Notes under the pieces: model-generated
The model's input: the letters and a program-made list of their open reading frames with translations, nothing else
Told to the model about the DNA's origin: nothing
Database searches by the model: none
Program-made: the position numbers and the translations under genes
Shown: piece by piece, positions 47,803 to 57,308 of the stretch
How the letters are laid out: each line of letters opens with the position of its first letter
Numbering within the stretch: position 1 is the first letter of the stretch
Assembly: GCF_000746085.1 (NCBI RefSeq)
Contig: NZ_JQKO01000010.1
Location: 62,001 to 126,000, forward strand
From: Methylocapsa aurea
GTDB lineage: Bacteria; Pseudomonadota; Alphaproteobacteria; Rhizobiales; Beijerinckiaceae
DNA length: 64,000 bases
Direction of reading: 5' to 3'

Positions 47803-49173
47803 TCATGGAGCGCTTTTTTCGCGGCCGCGACCGCCGCGCTGGTTCTTGGTCTGGCCGGAATCCGGCGCCGCGCCGTCCGCCGGCTTGACCGGCCGCGCCG
47901 CCGCCGCGTTAGCGCCATCGACGGTGGGAACAAACACCTTTGCTCCTTCGCGCAAACGATCCGCGCCGTCGACGACCACCTGGTCGCCAGGAGCAAGGCC
48001 CGAGGCGATCTGGACCATCCCGCCATCGCTGGCACCGAGTTGGACCGGCCGAACCGACACCGCGCCGTCGGCGCCGATCAGATAGACATAAGCGCCTGGA
48101 GCGCCGCGCTGGATTGCGGCCGTTGGCGCGGTGACGACGCCTTTCAGCGTCTTGATCAACAGCCGCGCATTCACGAACTGGTTTGGAAACAGCCGGTCGT
48201 CGAGATTTGGAAATTCGGCGCGCAGCTTGACAGTGCCGGTCGTGGTGTCGACCTGATTGTCGAGCGTCAGGAGCTTTCCGGTGGCGAGGCGCGTCAGGTT
48301 GGTGCGGTCATAGGCGGCGACTTCAAGCGCTGCGCCAGCCCGCGTCTGCTCCATGATCTGCGGCAGCTCATCCTCCGGCACGGTAAAAATGATTGTGATC
48401 GGCTGCAATTGAGTGATGACAGCCAGACCGGTATCGCTCGTCTGCACATAATTGCCGGCGTCGACGAGGCGCAAGCCGACGCGCCCGTCGATTGGCGAGA
48501 CGATCCGCGCATAAATCAGGTTCAGCTTCTGCGCGTCGATCAGGGCTTGATCGGTCTTGATCGAGCCTTCGTATTGCTTGACGAGAAAGGCCTGATCCTC
48601 GGCCTGCTGCCGGGCGATCGACTCTTGCTTGAGGAGAGTTTGATAGCGCGCCAGATTGGTGCGCGCCTGATTGAGTAGGCCCTGATCGCGCTGGAGCTGA
48701 CCGTCCAATTGCTGCTCGGCCAATTGAAAGGGTCGGGGATCGATCTGGGCCAGAAAATCGCCTTTCTTGACCAACTGGCCTTCCTTGTAGCCAACTTCGA
48801 GAAGTTGGCCACTCACCTGCGACTTAACAGTCACGGTCGCGATCGGCGTCACCGTCCCAAGCCCGTTGACGATGATCTTTATGTCGCCAAGGCCGATCGT
48901 CGCCGCGCCGACAGCCTGAGGCGCGGTCGTTTGCCGGTTGCGACCAGCGTCCTTTGGCGTCTCAACGGTCGTCGCGATCCGATAAACGCCGAGACCGATC
49001 AGAACCGCGACGACAAGCAAAAAAATCGGCGCCAACCGCCCGCGCGGCCGCGTTCGCGCGTCGGGCGGCGGCGTCTGCGCTTCGCGAAAGGCGGTTCCGG
49101 CGTCGCGACGAACGAAGGCGTTCGGCAAGGCGTCCGGAATGTCTTTCTCCACGTTGCGAGTTCGATCGTCCAT
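47803..49173 (-). CDS. RND efflux periplasmic adaptor (MdtA-like)
   Basis: 456 residues. An N-terminal membrane anchor ([20 protein letters not shown]) follows a ~45-residue cytoplasmic part. The lipoyl domain halves ([20 protein letters not shown] and [20 protein letters not shown]) flank an alpha-helical hairpin. Beta-barrel and membrane-proximal domains follow, and the C-terminal tail is Lys/Arg/Gly-rich. The protein links permease and outer membrane channel. It is the second gene of a four-gene operon (channel, adaptor, permease, permease), 16 bases before the first permease. About 280 bp separates it from the channel gene. Confidence 0.93.
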   Translation of the reverse strand: MDDRTRNVEKDIPDALPNAFVRRDAGTAFREAQTPPPDARTRPRGRLAPIFLLVVAVLIGLGVYRIATTVETPKDAGRNRQTTAPQAVGAATIGLGDIKIIVNGLGTVTPIATVTVKSQVSGQLLEVGYKEGQLVKKGDFLAQIDPRPFQLAEQQLDGQLQRDQGLLNQARTNLARYQTLLKQESIARQQAEDQAFLVKQYEGSIKTDQALIDAQKLNLIYARIVSPIDGRVGLRLVDAGNYVQTSDTGLAVITQLQPITIIFTVPEDELPQIMEQTRAGAALEVAAYDRTNLTRLATGKLLTLDNQVDTTTGTVKLRAEFPNLDDRLFPNQFVNARLLIKTLKGVVTAPTAAIQRGAPGAYVYLIGADGAVSVRPVQLGASDGGMVQIASGLAPGDQVVVDGADRLREGAKVFVPTVDGANAAAARPVKPADGAAPDSGQTKNQRGGRGREKSAP

Positions 49174-49451
49174 GGTCTGGCATCCAAGGCCCGGTTTCGT
49201 CTGCGCATTGCATAGGGCGACCAGGGCCGATCATCGTTCACTGCGCCTTGCCGCCAACATTCCAGGACAACGTTCCGGGAAACGAGCGTTTTGTAATGGC
49301 GCCGGCGGATTGTCCGCCACTGCTTGATAGCCCGACGCCAGACCGGTCGCAATCTAGGGGCTGTTCTAAAGCTGGTCGGCCCTTTCGCTTCCGGCGGTCT
49401 TGCTTAGAGTCTCTTGCTGCCGGTGAATAGGGCGCAACGCGGATAATGCGA

Positions 49452-50930
49452 TCAAAACGGCGTTAGCGGATTTTCCTGCTTCAATGCCTCGGAGCTTGGC
49501 AGCAGCCCCCGGTCCCATCCGCCGCCGAGCGCTTGGATCAGATTGACGCCAGAAAGATAGCGGTTCTGCCGGATCGTCAGCGCCTGCTCCTGATTGTTGA
49601 GGAGGGTCGCCTGCGCGACGATGACGGCGGTGAAGGCGACGGTGCCGGCGCGATATTGGTTGAGCAGAATGTCCACCTCTTCCTGCGCCGCCGCGACCGC
49701 CTGATCTTCAACCTTTGCCTGGCGCGCCAGGATGCGCAGCGCCGCGAGCTGGTCCTCCACCTGCTGAAACGCGGTCAGTACGGTCTGTCGGTAATTGGCG
49801 ATGCTTTGATCGTAGATCGCGCGGGCGGCGTCGACTTGCGCGCCGCGCAAGCCGCCGTCGAAGAGGATTTGCGTCGCAGCGACGCCGAGCGTCCAAAAAT
49901 CATGGCCGAGCCGGGCCGCGAGCGGACCGACGCCCATGAGGCCGGCCTGACCGGTGAGGCTGATGTCGGGGAAATAGGCCGCGACGGCAACGCCGATCAA
50001 TGCGTTCTCCTGCTGCATCAGGCGCTCCGCCGCGGCGATATCGGGCCGACGCTCGAGCAGGGTCGAGGGCAAGCTCACCGGAATGGCGGGGAAAATGGTC
50101 CCCAGGCCGCCGGATGCGATGGTCAGGTCTGCGGGGGGGCGGCCGATGAGCATCGCGATGGCGTGTTCGAATTGCGCCCGAGCCACGCCGACATTGATCG
50201 ACTGCGCCTGCGTATTGAAGACCTGCGCTCGCGCCGCGGCGACGTCGGCCTTGGACACGGTGCCCGCATCATATTGATGCTGGGTGATCTCCAGCGTCCG
50301 CCTATATTGGGCGACGGTCTTGTCGAGAAGTGTTTGCAGCGAGTCGGCGGCGCGGAGATTGAAATAGGCGGCAGCGAGCAGCGCCTGGGCGGAGAGCGTG
50401 GCGTTGGCGAGATCGGCGGCGGAGACCTGCGCGCCGGCGACATTGCTCTCGATGGTGCGGCGGATCCTGCCCCAGATGTCGAGATCCCAACCGGCGTTGG
50501 CGGCGAGCGTCGAGGTCACGAGGGTGGTTGGAGAGCCGGTTCCACTCAACGCCGAACCCAAATGCGACGCGAGGCCATTGTAATTCGCGGTGACCGTCGG
50601 AAACAGCCCTGCCTGCGCCTCCCTGATCAGCGCTTTTGCCTGCCTGTAGGCCGCCTCCGCGGCGGCGATGGTCTGATTGGAGATCTCGACCTGCGCCTCG
50701 AGCTCATCGAGTTTCGCATCCCTGAAAACCCGCCACCAGGCGCCGCGATCGATTGCATCATTGGGGGCGGCGATCTTCCAGCCCTTGAGCTCCTTGTATT
50801 TCACCGGCTCCGGCGCCGGCGGGCGCTCATAGTCGGGACCGACCGTGCATGCGGCCAAAGCGAGGGCAAACGCAAGGGCTGGGGCCAAGGCTGAATGGTG
50901 GAGCCAGTGTTTCAATCGGCGTTCGCTCAT
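49452..50930 (-). CDS. RND efflux outer membrane channel lipoprotein (NodT/OprM family)
   Basis: 492 residues. A signal sequence with lipobox ALAAC precedes TVGPDYERPPAPEPVKY, the standard start of the mature NodT family. Two repeated OEP domains follow, with QTIAAAEAAYRQAKALIREA and LLERRPDIAAAERLMQQENA. Forms the trimeric exit duct. ATG 50930 (MSERRLKHW) places the signal sequence correctly; the frame open to 51056 is rejected. It is the first gene of the efflux operon, so the promoter should lie in 50931-51215, where no regulator gene is present. Confidence 0.93.
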   Translation of the reverse strand: MSERRLKHWLHHSALAPALAFALALAACTVGPDYERPPAPEPVKYKELKGWKIAAPNDAIDRGAWWRVFRDAKLDELEAQVEISNQTIAAAEAAYRQAKALIREAQAGLFPTVTANYNGLASHLGSALSGTGSPTTLVTSTLAANAGWDLDIWGRIRRTIESNVAGAQVSAADLANATLSAQALLAAAYFNLRAADSLQTLLDKTVAQYRRTLEITQHQYDAGTVSKADVAAARAQVFNTQAQSINVGVARAQFEHAIAMLIGRPPADLTIASGGLGTIFPAIPVSLPSTLLERRPDIAAAERLMQQENALIGVAVAAYFPDISLTGQAGLMGVGPLAARLGHDFWTLGVAATQILFDGGLRGAQVDAARAIYDQSIANYRQTVLTAFQQVEDQLAALRILARQAKVEDQAVAAAQEEVDILLNQYRAGTVAFTAVIVAQATLLNNQEQALTIRQNRYLSGVNLIQALGGGWDRGLLPSSEALKQENPLTPF

Positions 50931-51215
50931 GGGTCCGGATTGACCGCGGCTGCTCGCAGCGCAGCGCGGGAACTCGCATTCCCGCAAAACCAAAGCGCGA
51001 CCGCTGTTCTCGTTATCGCTTTCGGGCGCCGCTAACAAGGCAAGCAGGAGGAGCACAAGGCAATGTGAACTGTCTGTTGCGGACGGGGTTGAACCGCCTT
51101 TGCGCCTATGCCCGCCGCTTCTGAGCCGCCGGCGGCGGCGCTGGCGCTTCGGGTGGGGAAGGCACTAGGCGCTGTTTTCATGGCGCCGTCACGAATTCGT
51201 GATGGACGATTTTAG

Positions 51216-52166
51216 ATGGCGCGGAAACATATGATGGACGAACGCCGAAGAGTCAGTATGACCCAACTTCCAGCATTGAGCATTGCTTTCATGTCGCCAT
51301 GGACCGATCGAACCGGGCGTTTCTCTCCGTTAAAATGCGCGGCCTTCATCGGCGTTCTCGCGCCCGCCGCCTGGATCGCAATTGAGGCGCAGCAAGGCTG
51401 GCTTGGCGCCCGTCCGGTCACCGCGGCCATTCATCAGTCTGGTCTATGGGCCGTGCGGCTATTGGCGATGACCCTGGCGGTGACGCCGCTGCGGTCGGCC
51501 CTTCGCTGGTCGAAGCTGATCGCGGTCCGGCGGATCCTCGGCGTTTCGGTTCTGGCCTACGCCGGGCTGCATCTGCTGCTCTATATGCTGGATCAGCATT
51601 TCGATATTGCGCATGTCGGGTCCGAAATCGTCTCGCGCATTTACCTCGTGATCGGATTTCTTGCCTTTTGCGCGCTTTGCATTCTTGGGGCGACCTCGAC
51701 CGATGGCATGATCGCGCGGCTCGGCGCCCCGCGCTGGACCCGGCTGCAGCAATTGGTCTATCCGGTCGCGGCGCTGGCGAGCGTCCATTTCTTCATGCAA
51801 TCCAAGCTCGATGTCAGCGAGCCGATCCTGATGGCGGGACTGTTTTTGCTCTTGCTGGCCTATCGGCTGGAGCAGCGCTGGCGCGGCGATCTCTCGCCCT
51901 GGCGCGTGGCGGGTCTTGCGGCTTTAGCGGCGCTTGCGACGGCGTTCGGCGAGGCCCTCTGGTATGCGGTCTCGGTTCGAGCGCCTTTCTTGCTGGTGCT
52001 TGGCGCGAACCTCGATTTTTCCTTTACGGTGCGGCCGTGCTGGTTCGTCCTTGGCGCGGGCGCGATTCTCTTGATTGCTCGCTTATTGCGTCCGCTAATG
52101 ACGCCGGCGGGCCCTTCGCCGCGCGGCCGGATCGGCGCCATGTCCGCCTATCCGAAGACGCCTTGA
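51216..52166 (+). CDS. MsrQ-like heme-binding membrane protein
   Basis: 316 residues with about eight membrane helices of the ferric-reductase-like family. Candidate heme histidines lie in AAIHQSGLWAVRLL, YAGLHLLLYML and ASVHFFMQSKLD. ALTPLR-type TLAVTPLRSAL and RRILGVSVLAYAGLH are typical of MsrQ. MsrQ passes electrons from the quinone pool to periplasmic MsrP, which repairs oxidised methionines. No msrP lies beside it, and the protein has a ~60-residue C-terminal extension, so the partner is uncertain. Starts at 51234 or 51258 (MTQLPALS) are also possible. Confidence 0.8.
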   Translation: MARKHMMDERRRVSMTQLPALSIAFMSPWTDRTGRFSPLKCAAFIGVLAPAAWIAIEAQQGWLGARPVTAAIHQSGLWAVRLLAMTLAVTPLRSALRWSKLIAVRRILGVSVLAYAGLHLLLYMLDQHFDIAHVGSEIVSRIYLVIGFLAFCALCILGATSTDGMIARLGAPRWTRLQQLVYPVAALASVHFFMQSKLDVSEPILMAGLFLLLLAYRLEQRWRGDLSPWRVAGLAALAALATAFGEALWYAVSVRAPFLLVLGANLDFSFTVRPCWFVLGAGAILLIARLLRPLMTPAGPSPRGRIGAMSAYPKTP

Positions 52167-52203
52167 AGGCGATCGCGGCCAAGATGGACCCATTTGATCC
52201 GAA

Positions 52204-52449
52204 TTAATCGTCGCCATTCCGTCCGCGTTGGGAAATTAACGGCGCTTGCTCGATGCCGCGCGGTAGGCTTCCATGTTTGGCGAGATGACGCGCGGCGCGC
52301 TCCGCCGCCAGTGGGTCGCTGAAACGGCGCCCTTCCATGGCGTCGAATGGATGCGTCGCGGAGAAAAAATTGAAGTTGTGATCGCGCGAATCGCGGGCGA
52401 CGATGCCGGCGGTGCGGCCGCTGACTTCAATGACATAGGCGTCGGGCAT
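52204..52449 (-). CDS. Conserved small protein of unknown function, 81 residues
   Basis: Soluble, no signal peptide. MPDAYVIEVSGRTAGIVARD then FNFFSATHPFDAMEGRRFSD reads as a small beta-sheet domain followed by an Arg/Ala-rich helix (LAAERAARHLAKHG). AAAGGA lies seven bases before the ATG. From memory similar short proteins occur in related alphaproteobacteria, but no function is known. It is convergent with the MsrQ-like gene. Confidence 0.65.
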   Translation of the reverse strand: MPDAYVIEVSGRTAGIVARDSRDHNFNFFSATHPFDAMEGRRFSDPLAAERAARHLAKHGSLPRGIEQAPLISQRGRNGDD

Positions 52450-52937
52450 GCTAGTTTCCTTTCGCCAGCGAGGGCATGGCGTATATCTCTACTAAATCTA
52501 TAAACTGAATATACTATTATAGCAACCCCCAGGATCGGAAGCGTTGCAATGATCGGCTGAGGTCGGAGCTGGCCATCAAAATTGACGGGCCCCCTCATGG
52601 ATTAAAACGATCCAGGCGCCCTGAAGACGACATGAAATCCTTGCGTGGAGCTGGTGAATTGCGTCCTGGCGGGCATGGCGTCATCCTCACCGCAGATTGA
52701 GCGCGCGCGCCGACGATTTGCGGCGCGGCGCATTGGGTCAGCTTGCTTCGGACGCCAAATCAAAATTGGGCGCCTTTCAACGGAGTGGAAGTTGGAAAGC
52801 AGGCTCGACGCCATCTCTCGGCGCCGAGCGATGATCACATATTCAACGCGGCATCGATTTCAACGCCGACTCTATCCGAAAAGATTGCAACTTTTTTTTT
52901 GCCATCCAATCGGTCCGCGAGCCAAATGAAAACCTGC
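52450..52937. other. Non-coding region between the 81-residue protein gene and prs
   Basis: 488 bp with no supported gene. 52490-52525 is A/T-rich, and a ten-base T homopolymer lies at 52892-52901, about 36 bases past the prs stop. Open frames here lack ribosome binding sites. Confidence 0.55.
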
Positions 52938-53885
52938 TCAGTCGAACAGGCTTGAAACGCTCTCTTCCTTGGCGATTCGCGCGATCGCTTCGCCGATCAA
53001 TGGCGCGATGGAAACGATGCGGATATTGTTCGAAACGCGAATCGCCTCAGTCGATTGGATCGTATCGGTGAGCACGAGCTCCTTGAGCCGGGAGGCTGCG
53101 ATTCGCGCGGCGGCGCCGCCCGAGAGAACGCCATGGGTAATATAGGCATAGACGTCCTGGGCGCCGTCGCGCAGCAAAGCATCCGCCGCGTTGCACAAGG
53201 TGCCCCCCGAATCGACGATGTCATCGATCAAAATGCAGCTCTTGCCGGCGACGTCGCCGATGATGTTCATCACCTCCGATTCGCCGGCGCGTTCGCGGCG
53301 CTTGTCGACGATAGCGAGCGGCGCGTCGATGCGTTTAGCCAAGGCGCGGGCCCTTATCACGCCGCCGACATCGGGTGAAACCACCATGACATTGTCGAGC
53401 TGCAGGCGCTCCTTGATGTCGCGCACAAAGACCGGAGCGGAAAACAAATTGTCGGTTGGAATATCGAAGAAGCCCTGAATCTGCCCGGCGTGGAGATCCA
53501 CCGTAAGCACCCGGTCGGCGCCCGCGCGCGTAATGAGGTTGGCCACGAGCTTCGCCGAAATCGGCGTGCGCGGACCGGGTTTTCGATCTTGCCGAGCGTA
53601 GCCAAAATAGGGAATGACCGTGGTGATCCGCCTTGCCGAGGCGCGCCTCAGCGCATCGGTCATGATCAGCGTTTCCATCAGATGATCATTGGCGGGATAG
53701 GAGGTCGATTGGACAATGAACGCATCCTGGCCGCGAACATTCTCCTGAATCTCGACGAAGATTTCCATGTCGGCGAATCGTCGAACCTGGCATTTGGTCA
53801 TGGGCATGCCGAGGTAAGCCGCGATAGCCTCGGTGAGAGCGCGATTGGAATTGCCGGCCAGGATCTTCATGACGCCCATACTCAT
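52938..53885 (-). CDS. prs: Ribose-phosphate pyrophosphokinase
   Basis: 315 residues. The core start [20 protein letters not shown], the regulatory-loop region [56 protein letters not shown] and the PRPP loop [18 protein letters not shown] are all present. It makes PRPP for nucleotide, histidine and tryptophan synthesis. ATG 53885 (MSMGVMKIL) has GGAG six bases upstream and is preferred over 53897 or the internal ATG at 53870. Confidence 0.97.
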   Translation of the reverse strand: MSMGVMKILAGNSNRALTEAIAAYLGMPMTKCQVRRFADMEIFVEIQENVRGQDAFIVQSTSYPANDHLMETLIMTDALRRASARRITTVIPYFGYARQDRKPGPRTPISAKLVANLITRAGADRVLTVDLHAGQIQGFFDIPTDNLFSAPVFVRDIKERLQLDNVMVVSPDVGGVIRARALAKRIDAPLAIVDKRRERAGESEVMNIIGDVAGKSCILIDDIVDSGGTLCNAADALLRDGAQDVYAYITHGVLSGGAAARIAASRLKELVLTDTIQSTEAIRVSNNIRIVSIAPLIGEAIARIAKEESVSSLFD

Positions 53886-54341
53886 TTGCCGCTCCAACAG
53901 CGACGTCTGCTTTTAGAGAAGCTGTCTGAACTGGACAATGAGGCGCGCGCAAATAGTTCCGGCGATCGGGCCGACGACCGCGCCCGATCGATCCATTGTC
54001 CAAGATGGACTTTCCGCCGCATTGCCCGGCGATAATTCCAGCGGGCGTTTTGCTGCTCCGCCGGATTCGATCGCATTGCAGAAATTCGCATAGGGGCGCT
54101 TTCGACGACGGGATTTGCTTGCGGGACAAGCCATCGGAAAGCGTTCTAGAGCGCTTCCCGATCAGATGGAATCATCTGATCGACAAGGGATCGCTCAGAT
54201 TCGAAGGGTTAGAGCATTTTCGAGCGCAGCGAATACCGGTTCGCGATAAGAACATGCGCCCACGGTCTATCAGCCGAAGCAGATTTCCGGCCGCCGAGCC
54301 TTTCGCATTTTAAACAGACGGAAGCGAGAGCGCTGCGTCGC
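53886..54341. other. Non-coding region upstream of prs
   Basis: 456 bp. The part next to prs should hold its promoter. 54146-54257 is a dispersed repeat. No open frame here has family features. Confidence 0.55.
54146..54257 (+). repeat. Dispersed repeat, type IV followed by type I core
   Basis: CTAGAGCGCTTCCCG, a perfect CGATCAGATG / CATCTGATCG hairpin with loop GAAT, GAAGGGTTAGAGC, then the type I core (ATTTTCGAGCGCAGCGAATA and GGTTCGCGATAAGAACATGC). This copy is the reference for the repeat inside yggS. Confidence 0.8.
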
Positions 54342-54752
54342 TTAGCGGACGCGGGTCCATGTTTCGTTTCCGCAGAGGCCGCTGTTTGGGACACAGCCTT
54401 GTATTTGCAAGGCTTGGTCGCTCGCCATCGACACGCTTGCGTTGTACATCTGGCCGTCTTCGGCGTTATAGGTCTGGCCCGACCAGAGATTGTTTCCAGC
54501 TGGCCTCAGACCGATCAAGACTTCAATTCCGAGCACGGAGCGGGTGCGCTTGCTTGGGTCCGGATTTTTCTCGTCTTTTCCCGGGGCGGTCCGCGTCGAA
54601 GCGATGAAGCCGCAGAAGGCCGCGCCGCATTTGCGTATCCGCACCGTCGCATTGCCGTCCTGCACGCGCCATTCGCCAATAGGGTCGGCGCCAGCTTGAC
54701 TGACGGACAGGATAACTAACGCAAGGACAGTTAGGATCACTTGAGGTTTCAT
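54342..54752 (-). CDS. Exported DUF2147-family protein
   Basis: 136 residues. The signal peptide (MKPQVILTVLALVILSVSQA) is followed by the DUF2147 pattern DPIGEWRVQDGNATVRIRKC, GLRPAGNNLWSGQTYNAEDG and a closing CGNETWTRVR. Four Cys could form disulfides in the periplasm. The function is not known; the fold is lipocalin-like. ATG 54752 has GGAGG four to eight bases upstream. It stands alone, with no operon partner. Confidence 0.85.
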   Translation of the reverse strand: MKPQVILTVLALVILSVSQAGADPIGEWRVQDGNATVRIRKCGAAFCGFIASTRTAPGKDEKNPDPSKRTRSVLGIEVLIGLRPAGNNLWSGQTYNAEDGQMYNASVSMASDQALQIQGCVPNSGLCGNETWTRVR

Positions 54753-54871
54753 ACTTCCTCCGAAGATTTTCGATAGCACTGATCACGCCCGCTGCGATCA
54801 TAGCGGCGCGCGATCTGATGTCGAGTTTCAGCTGCGAGTCAATTCCCTGCGCCTTTGCCTCAGGCCTTCTT

Positions 54872-55555
54872 TCAGCGCAGGGCGGCGATGCTGAGATCGC
54901 TCGGACCCTTCGCCTCGAAGGCGGGCGGCTTCGCCGGCGTTCCCCGGACGATGGTCCGACCATCCGATCCGGGCGAGGCTTGCTTGGGCGCCGCGGCGGT
55001 TCTGTTCTTGGCGCCGGCGAGGGCCTCTGGCGTATTGGTGAGAAAAGCGGCGAGGTCCTCGGCGGTTTTTGCAGCGACATCGCCGACCGAGGCGAAGTCC
55101 ATGACGGACCAGGGGTCATCCGCCGCTGGGACAGCCTTGATGAAGAGGGCGTCTTCGAGCCTTAGCGCGCGTTTCTTCGCCGCGTCGAAAATGTCGAAGA
55201 CCACGGTAATCGAAGTTCCGGTTTCCGCCGGAGCGGCATTGAGATAGCCGCGCACCAAATAATTGGCGTTCTTGGGGTCTGCGAGAGTGATGTCGCGTTC
55301 GGCGGCTTCCTGCGCGAAGGCGCCTTTAATGCGGTCGGCGACCGGCTCAGGAACGCCGCTCAAGCTCGCCAAGGCGACGCTGGCGCCGCGCGGGCTGACG
55401 CCTTCTCGCCGGGCCGGCCCTTGCTGTAGGTCCGCCTGGGGCGGCGGCGAATCCGCGGCCTCGATGCAACCGGCCAAGCAAAGCGCCATGATCAAAACGA
55501 ACAGATATCGGGCGAGACCCGTCGACGATCCGGGAAAGAAAACCGAGCGGCCCAT
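54872..55555 (-). CDS. Putative lipoprotein, unknown function
   Basis: 227 residues. The signal region (LARYLFVLIMALCLAGC) has a clear lipobox. The mature domain (VADRIKGAFAQEAAERDITL, NYLVRGYLNAAPAETGTSIT, VVFDIFDAAKKRALRLEDAL, AAKTAEDLAAFLTNTPEAL) resembles small periplasmic stress or assembly lipoproteins of rhizobia but matches no family I can name. The tail is Pro/Ala/Lys-rich. ATG 55555 (MGRSVFFPGSS) is preceded by AAGAAG; the longer frame to 55762 carries no plausible signal sequence. No partner is visible in the neighbourhood. Confidence 0.7.
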   Translation of the reverse strand: MGRSVFFPGSSTGLARYLFVLIMALCLAGCIEAADSPPPQADLQQGPARREGVSPRGASVALASLSGVPEPVADRIKGAFAQEAAERDITLADPKNANYLVRGYLNAAPAETGTSITVVFDIFDAAKKRALRLEDALFIKAVPAADDPWSVMDFASVGDVAAKTAEDLAAFLTNTPEALAGAKNRTAAAPKQASPGSDGRTIVRGTPAKPPAFEAKGPSDLSIAALR

Positions 55556-55766
55556 TCTTCTTGCCCCTTCTTCCAGAGCCTTCGTTCGACCAGTCCGATC
55601 GGAGCGTTCTGGATTTGCATCTGTCGGACATTCGGCTTGCAAAAGCGGGTCTATCCCACGTTGGAGCATGCTCTTATCCGCCTGTCTTGGCGTGTGGTCT
55701 CGATCCAAGCAGCCTCTTGCCAGCACAGCCAAGAATCGACAGCTAAACTGAATCTTAACCAAGGTC

Positions 55767-56003
55767 CAGAGTATTTTCTGCGCCGACGGAGATCAGCACG
55801 GCGATCAGAAAATGCGGCAAAAACAAGGCCTTCGACGCAATTGCGTTGGGTTTGCAATGCCGTTGCGTCAAAGGCCTTCAATGCTGCTCATCAGTTTCCA
55901 AACGCCGGCGAGCGCAGTTTGAAAAGACGCGTCAAGCGCTTGCCGATCAGACCCAGGCATCCGTTCGGCAAGCGCTCAGGTTCAAACAGTTGGAGCATGC
56001 CAA
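55767..56003 (+). repeat. Decayed mosaic repeat, type I plus type IV
   Basis: GAGTATTTTCTGCGCCGACG and CAGAAAATGCGGCAAAAACA align with the type I core. A hairpin of 16-base arms with one mismatch follows (55825-55840 with 55863-55878, AAGGCCTT ... AAGGCCTT). 55933-56003 (AAGCGCTTGCCGATCAGA ... GGCAAGCGCTCAGG ... GTTGGAGCATG) resembles type IV. Confidence 0.55.
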
Positions 56004-56201
56004 AATCAAACTTTGGCCAAATTGCGCGCCCGCTCGGCCACGACCCTCCCTTTCAAGAGAAATAGGGTCTGGCAAAAATACAACAGATTACGAAAAAGAG
56101 CTTTCGTGGGGACGCCGGTCAAGAAGGACGCCGTCCGCAACAGCTGATTTTGGCTTGTCGCGCAACGCGGAGTTTCAAGGGCAGCGACGCGTTTTCAATG
56201 T

Positions 56202-56230
56202 AAGCGCGCGATGATCGAAATCGCGCGCTT
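56202..56230. repeat. Perfect 11-base inverted repeat
   Basis: AAGCGCGCGAT (56202-56212) and ATCGCGCGCTT (56220-56230) are exact reverse complements around a seven-base loop. It lies 93 bases beyond the stop of the minus-strand membrane protein gene at 56323 and might mark its transcript end, but no T-run follows. Confidence 0.5.
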
Positions 56231-56322
56231 TGATCGTCCTGATCGATCGCCTCCGCCGGATCGCCTTCGCATTGCGATCCGCAAACAATCCATCCCCCCG
56301 CGCCTCATCCCGTTATGGATGA

Positions 56323-56625
56323 CTACCAAACATGAAACGAGCGCGATGCTGTCGAATGCGTATGGTGGGCGGTCCAGCTTTTCCGAACGTTTTGAGACAG
56401 GACCGGGATGTTGATCGAAACCACTCCCGCTGCATAGCCGATTTGAAGGCTGGTGATCAGCGCGAAGATTTCGAGAAGAGCGCGCGCCAGGCTGTGCTCC
56501 GCGAGAGCCGGTCCGGCGAGAACCAGAACGATCGCGAGAGCGCTGACCGGAACAAGAATTAGGACCTTGAAGAAACGCCCGAGGATCGTCCCGAACAGAA
56601 CGCCCCCTATGATTAGAATGGTCAT
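56323..56625 (-). CDS. Small membrane protein, unknown function, 100 residues
   Basis: Two or three membrane helices: MTILIIGGVLFGTILGRFFK, VLILVPVSALAIVLVLAGPA and LLEIFALITSLQIGYAAGVV, then a His/Ser-rich tail. GGGAGG lies seven bases before the ATG. From memory similar short membrane proteins (GRFFKVLILVP-type) are scattered in Hyphomicrobiales without known function. It is separated from neighbours and divergent from nothing obvious. A real gene is likely on codon pattern, topology and ribosome binding site. Confidence 0.7.
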   Translation of the reverse strand: MTILIIGGVLFGTILGRFFKVLILVPVSALAIVLVLAGPALAEHSLARALLEIFALITSLQIGYAAGVVSINIPVLSQNVRKSWTAHHTHSTASRSFHVW

Positions 56626-56723
56626 TTCGATGCCTCCCAGATGACTTATCTTGTCTTATTTTTCTTACTTGGCGCTTTTGCTTTTTGTTACATTTCAGCC
56701 CAAATAGGCGATCAGGTAAAGCC

Positions 56724-57308
56724 TCATTTTAGCACACATGTGGCCGCAAGGGCGCGGATCGCCGCTGTCAGGCCCGATAAGGGCACAATGCCCTCGATTG
56801 CGGTGTCGCCGTCGGCGATCTTTATTTCCACCTCCTGCGATCCAAGCCACGAATCGTTCGCCAGCTTCATTCCGTCGACTGGAAGACGAATGCCGGCGCC
56901 TGCTGGAATGATGCTTCCTACAAAGTAGGACTGTTGTTTCGCCACACGCAAGGTAATTTTCGGCTGCGCGCGGGGCGGAAACGGCTCCACGACGACAATG
57001 ACAATTTCGACGCCGCGCTCACCGCAGCGCAGCATAAGGCCGGCCAGACGGGGATCGGATCGGTCGAGATCGGCCGTTCGCAGAAATGCCGTTGCATCGA
57101 ACTCGCCACCGGGACTGCGGACGCGCCGCCATGAACCGGAAGCAGCCGGGGCGTCGATTGTCGATGCGCCAGAGGTCCCGCCCGATCGGCTCGCAGGCTC
57201 TGGCGGGGCGTATGCTTCGGGCTTGCCCTCAAGGGCCTCGGCAAGGAGAGGGAATTGTCCCCAAATGCTTGCGAAAATGACAAGCAAACGCAGCAATGTG
57301 AGACGCAT
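56724..57308 (-). CDS. Exported protein of unknown function, 194 residues
   Basis: Signal peptide (MRLTLLRLLVIFASIWGQFP followed by LLAEALEG), a Pro/Ser/Gly spacer, then a domain with LMLRCGERGVEIVIVVVEPF, ITLRVAKQQSYFVGSIIPAG and LANDSWLGSQEVEIKIADGD. It ends ALAATCVLK, so two Cys could pair. The pattern of short strands suggests a beta fold. No family is recognised. It lies about 98 bp upstream of the small membrane protein gene on the same strand and might be cotranscribed with it. Confidence 0.7.
   Translation of the reverse strand: MRLTLLRLLVIFASIWGQFPLLAEALEGKPEAYAPPEPASRSGGTSGASTIDAPAASGSWRRVRSPGGEFDATAFLRTADLDRSDPRLAGLMLRCGERGVEIVIVVVEPFPPRAQPKITLRVAKQQSYFVGSIIPAGAGIRLPVDGMKLANDSWLGSQEVEIKIADGDTAIEGIVPLSGLTAAIRALAATCVLK

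Larger units (their letters stand above)
55556..56322. other. Non-coding region with decayed repeats and two long hairpins
   Basis: 767 bp without a supported gene, the largest such stretch here. It holds a decayed mosaic repeat at 55767-56003 and a perfect 11-base inverted repeat at 56202-56230. The remaining parts (55556-55766 and 56004-56201) show nothing recognisable. Confidence 0.55.

Noticed and set aside
49533..50894. 453-codon open frame antisense to the outer membrane channel gene
   Set aside because: No start signal or domain; the sense protein has lipobox and two OEP repeats.
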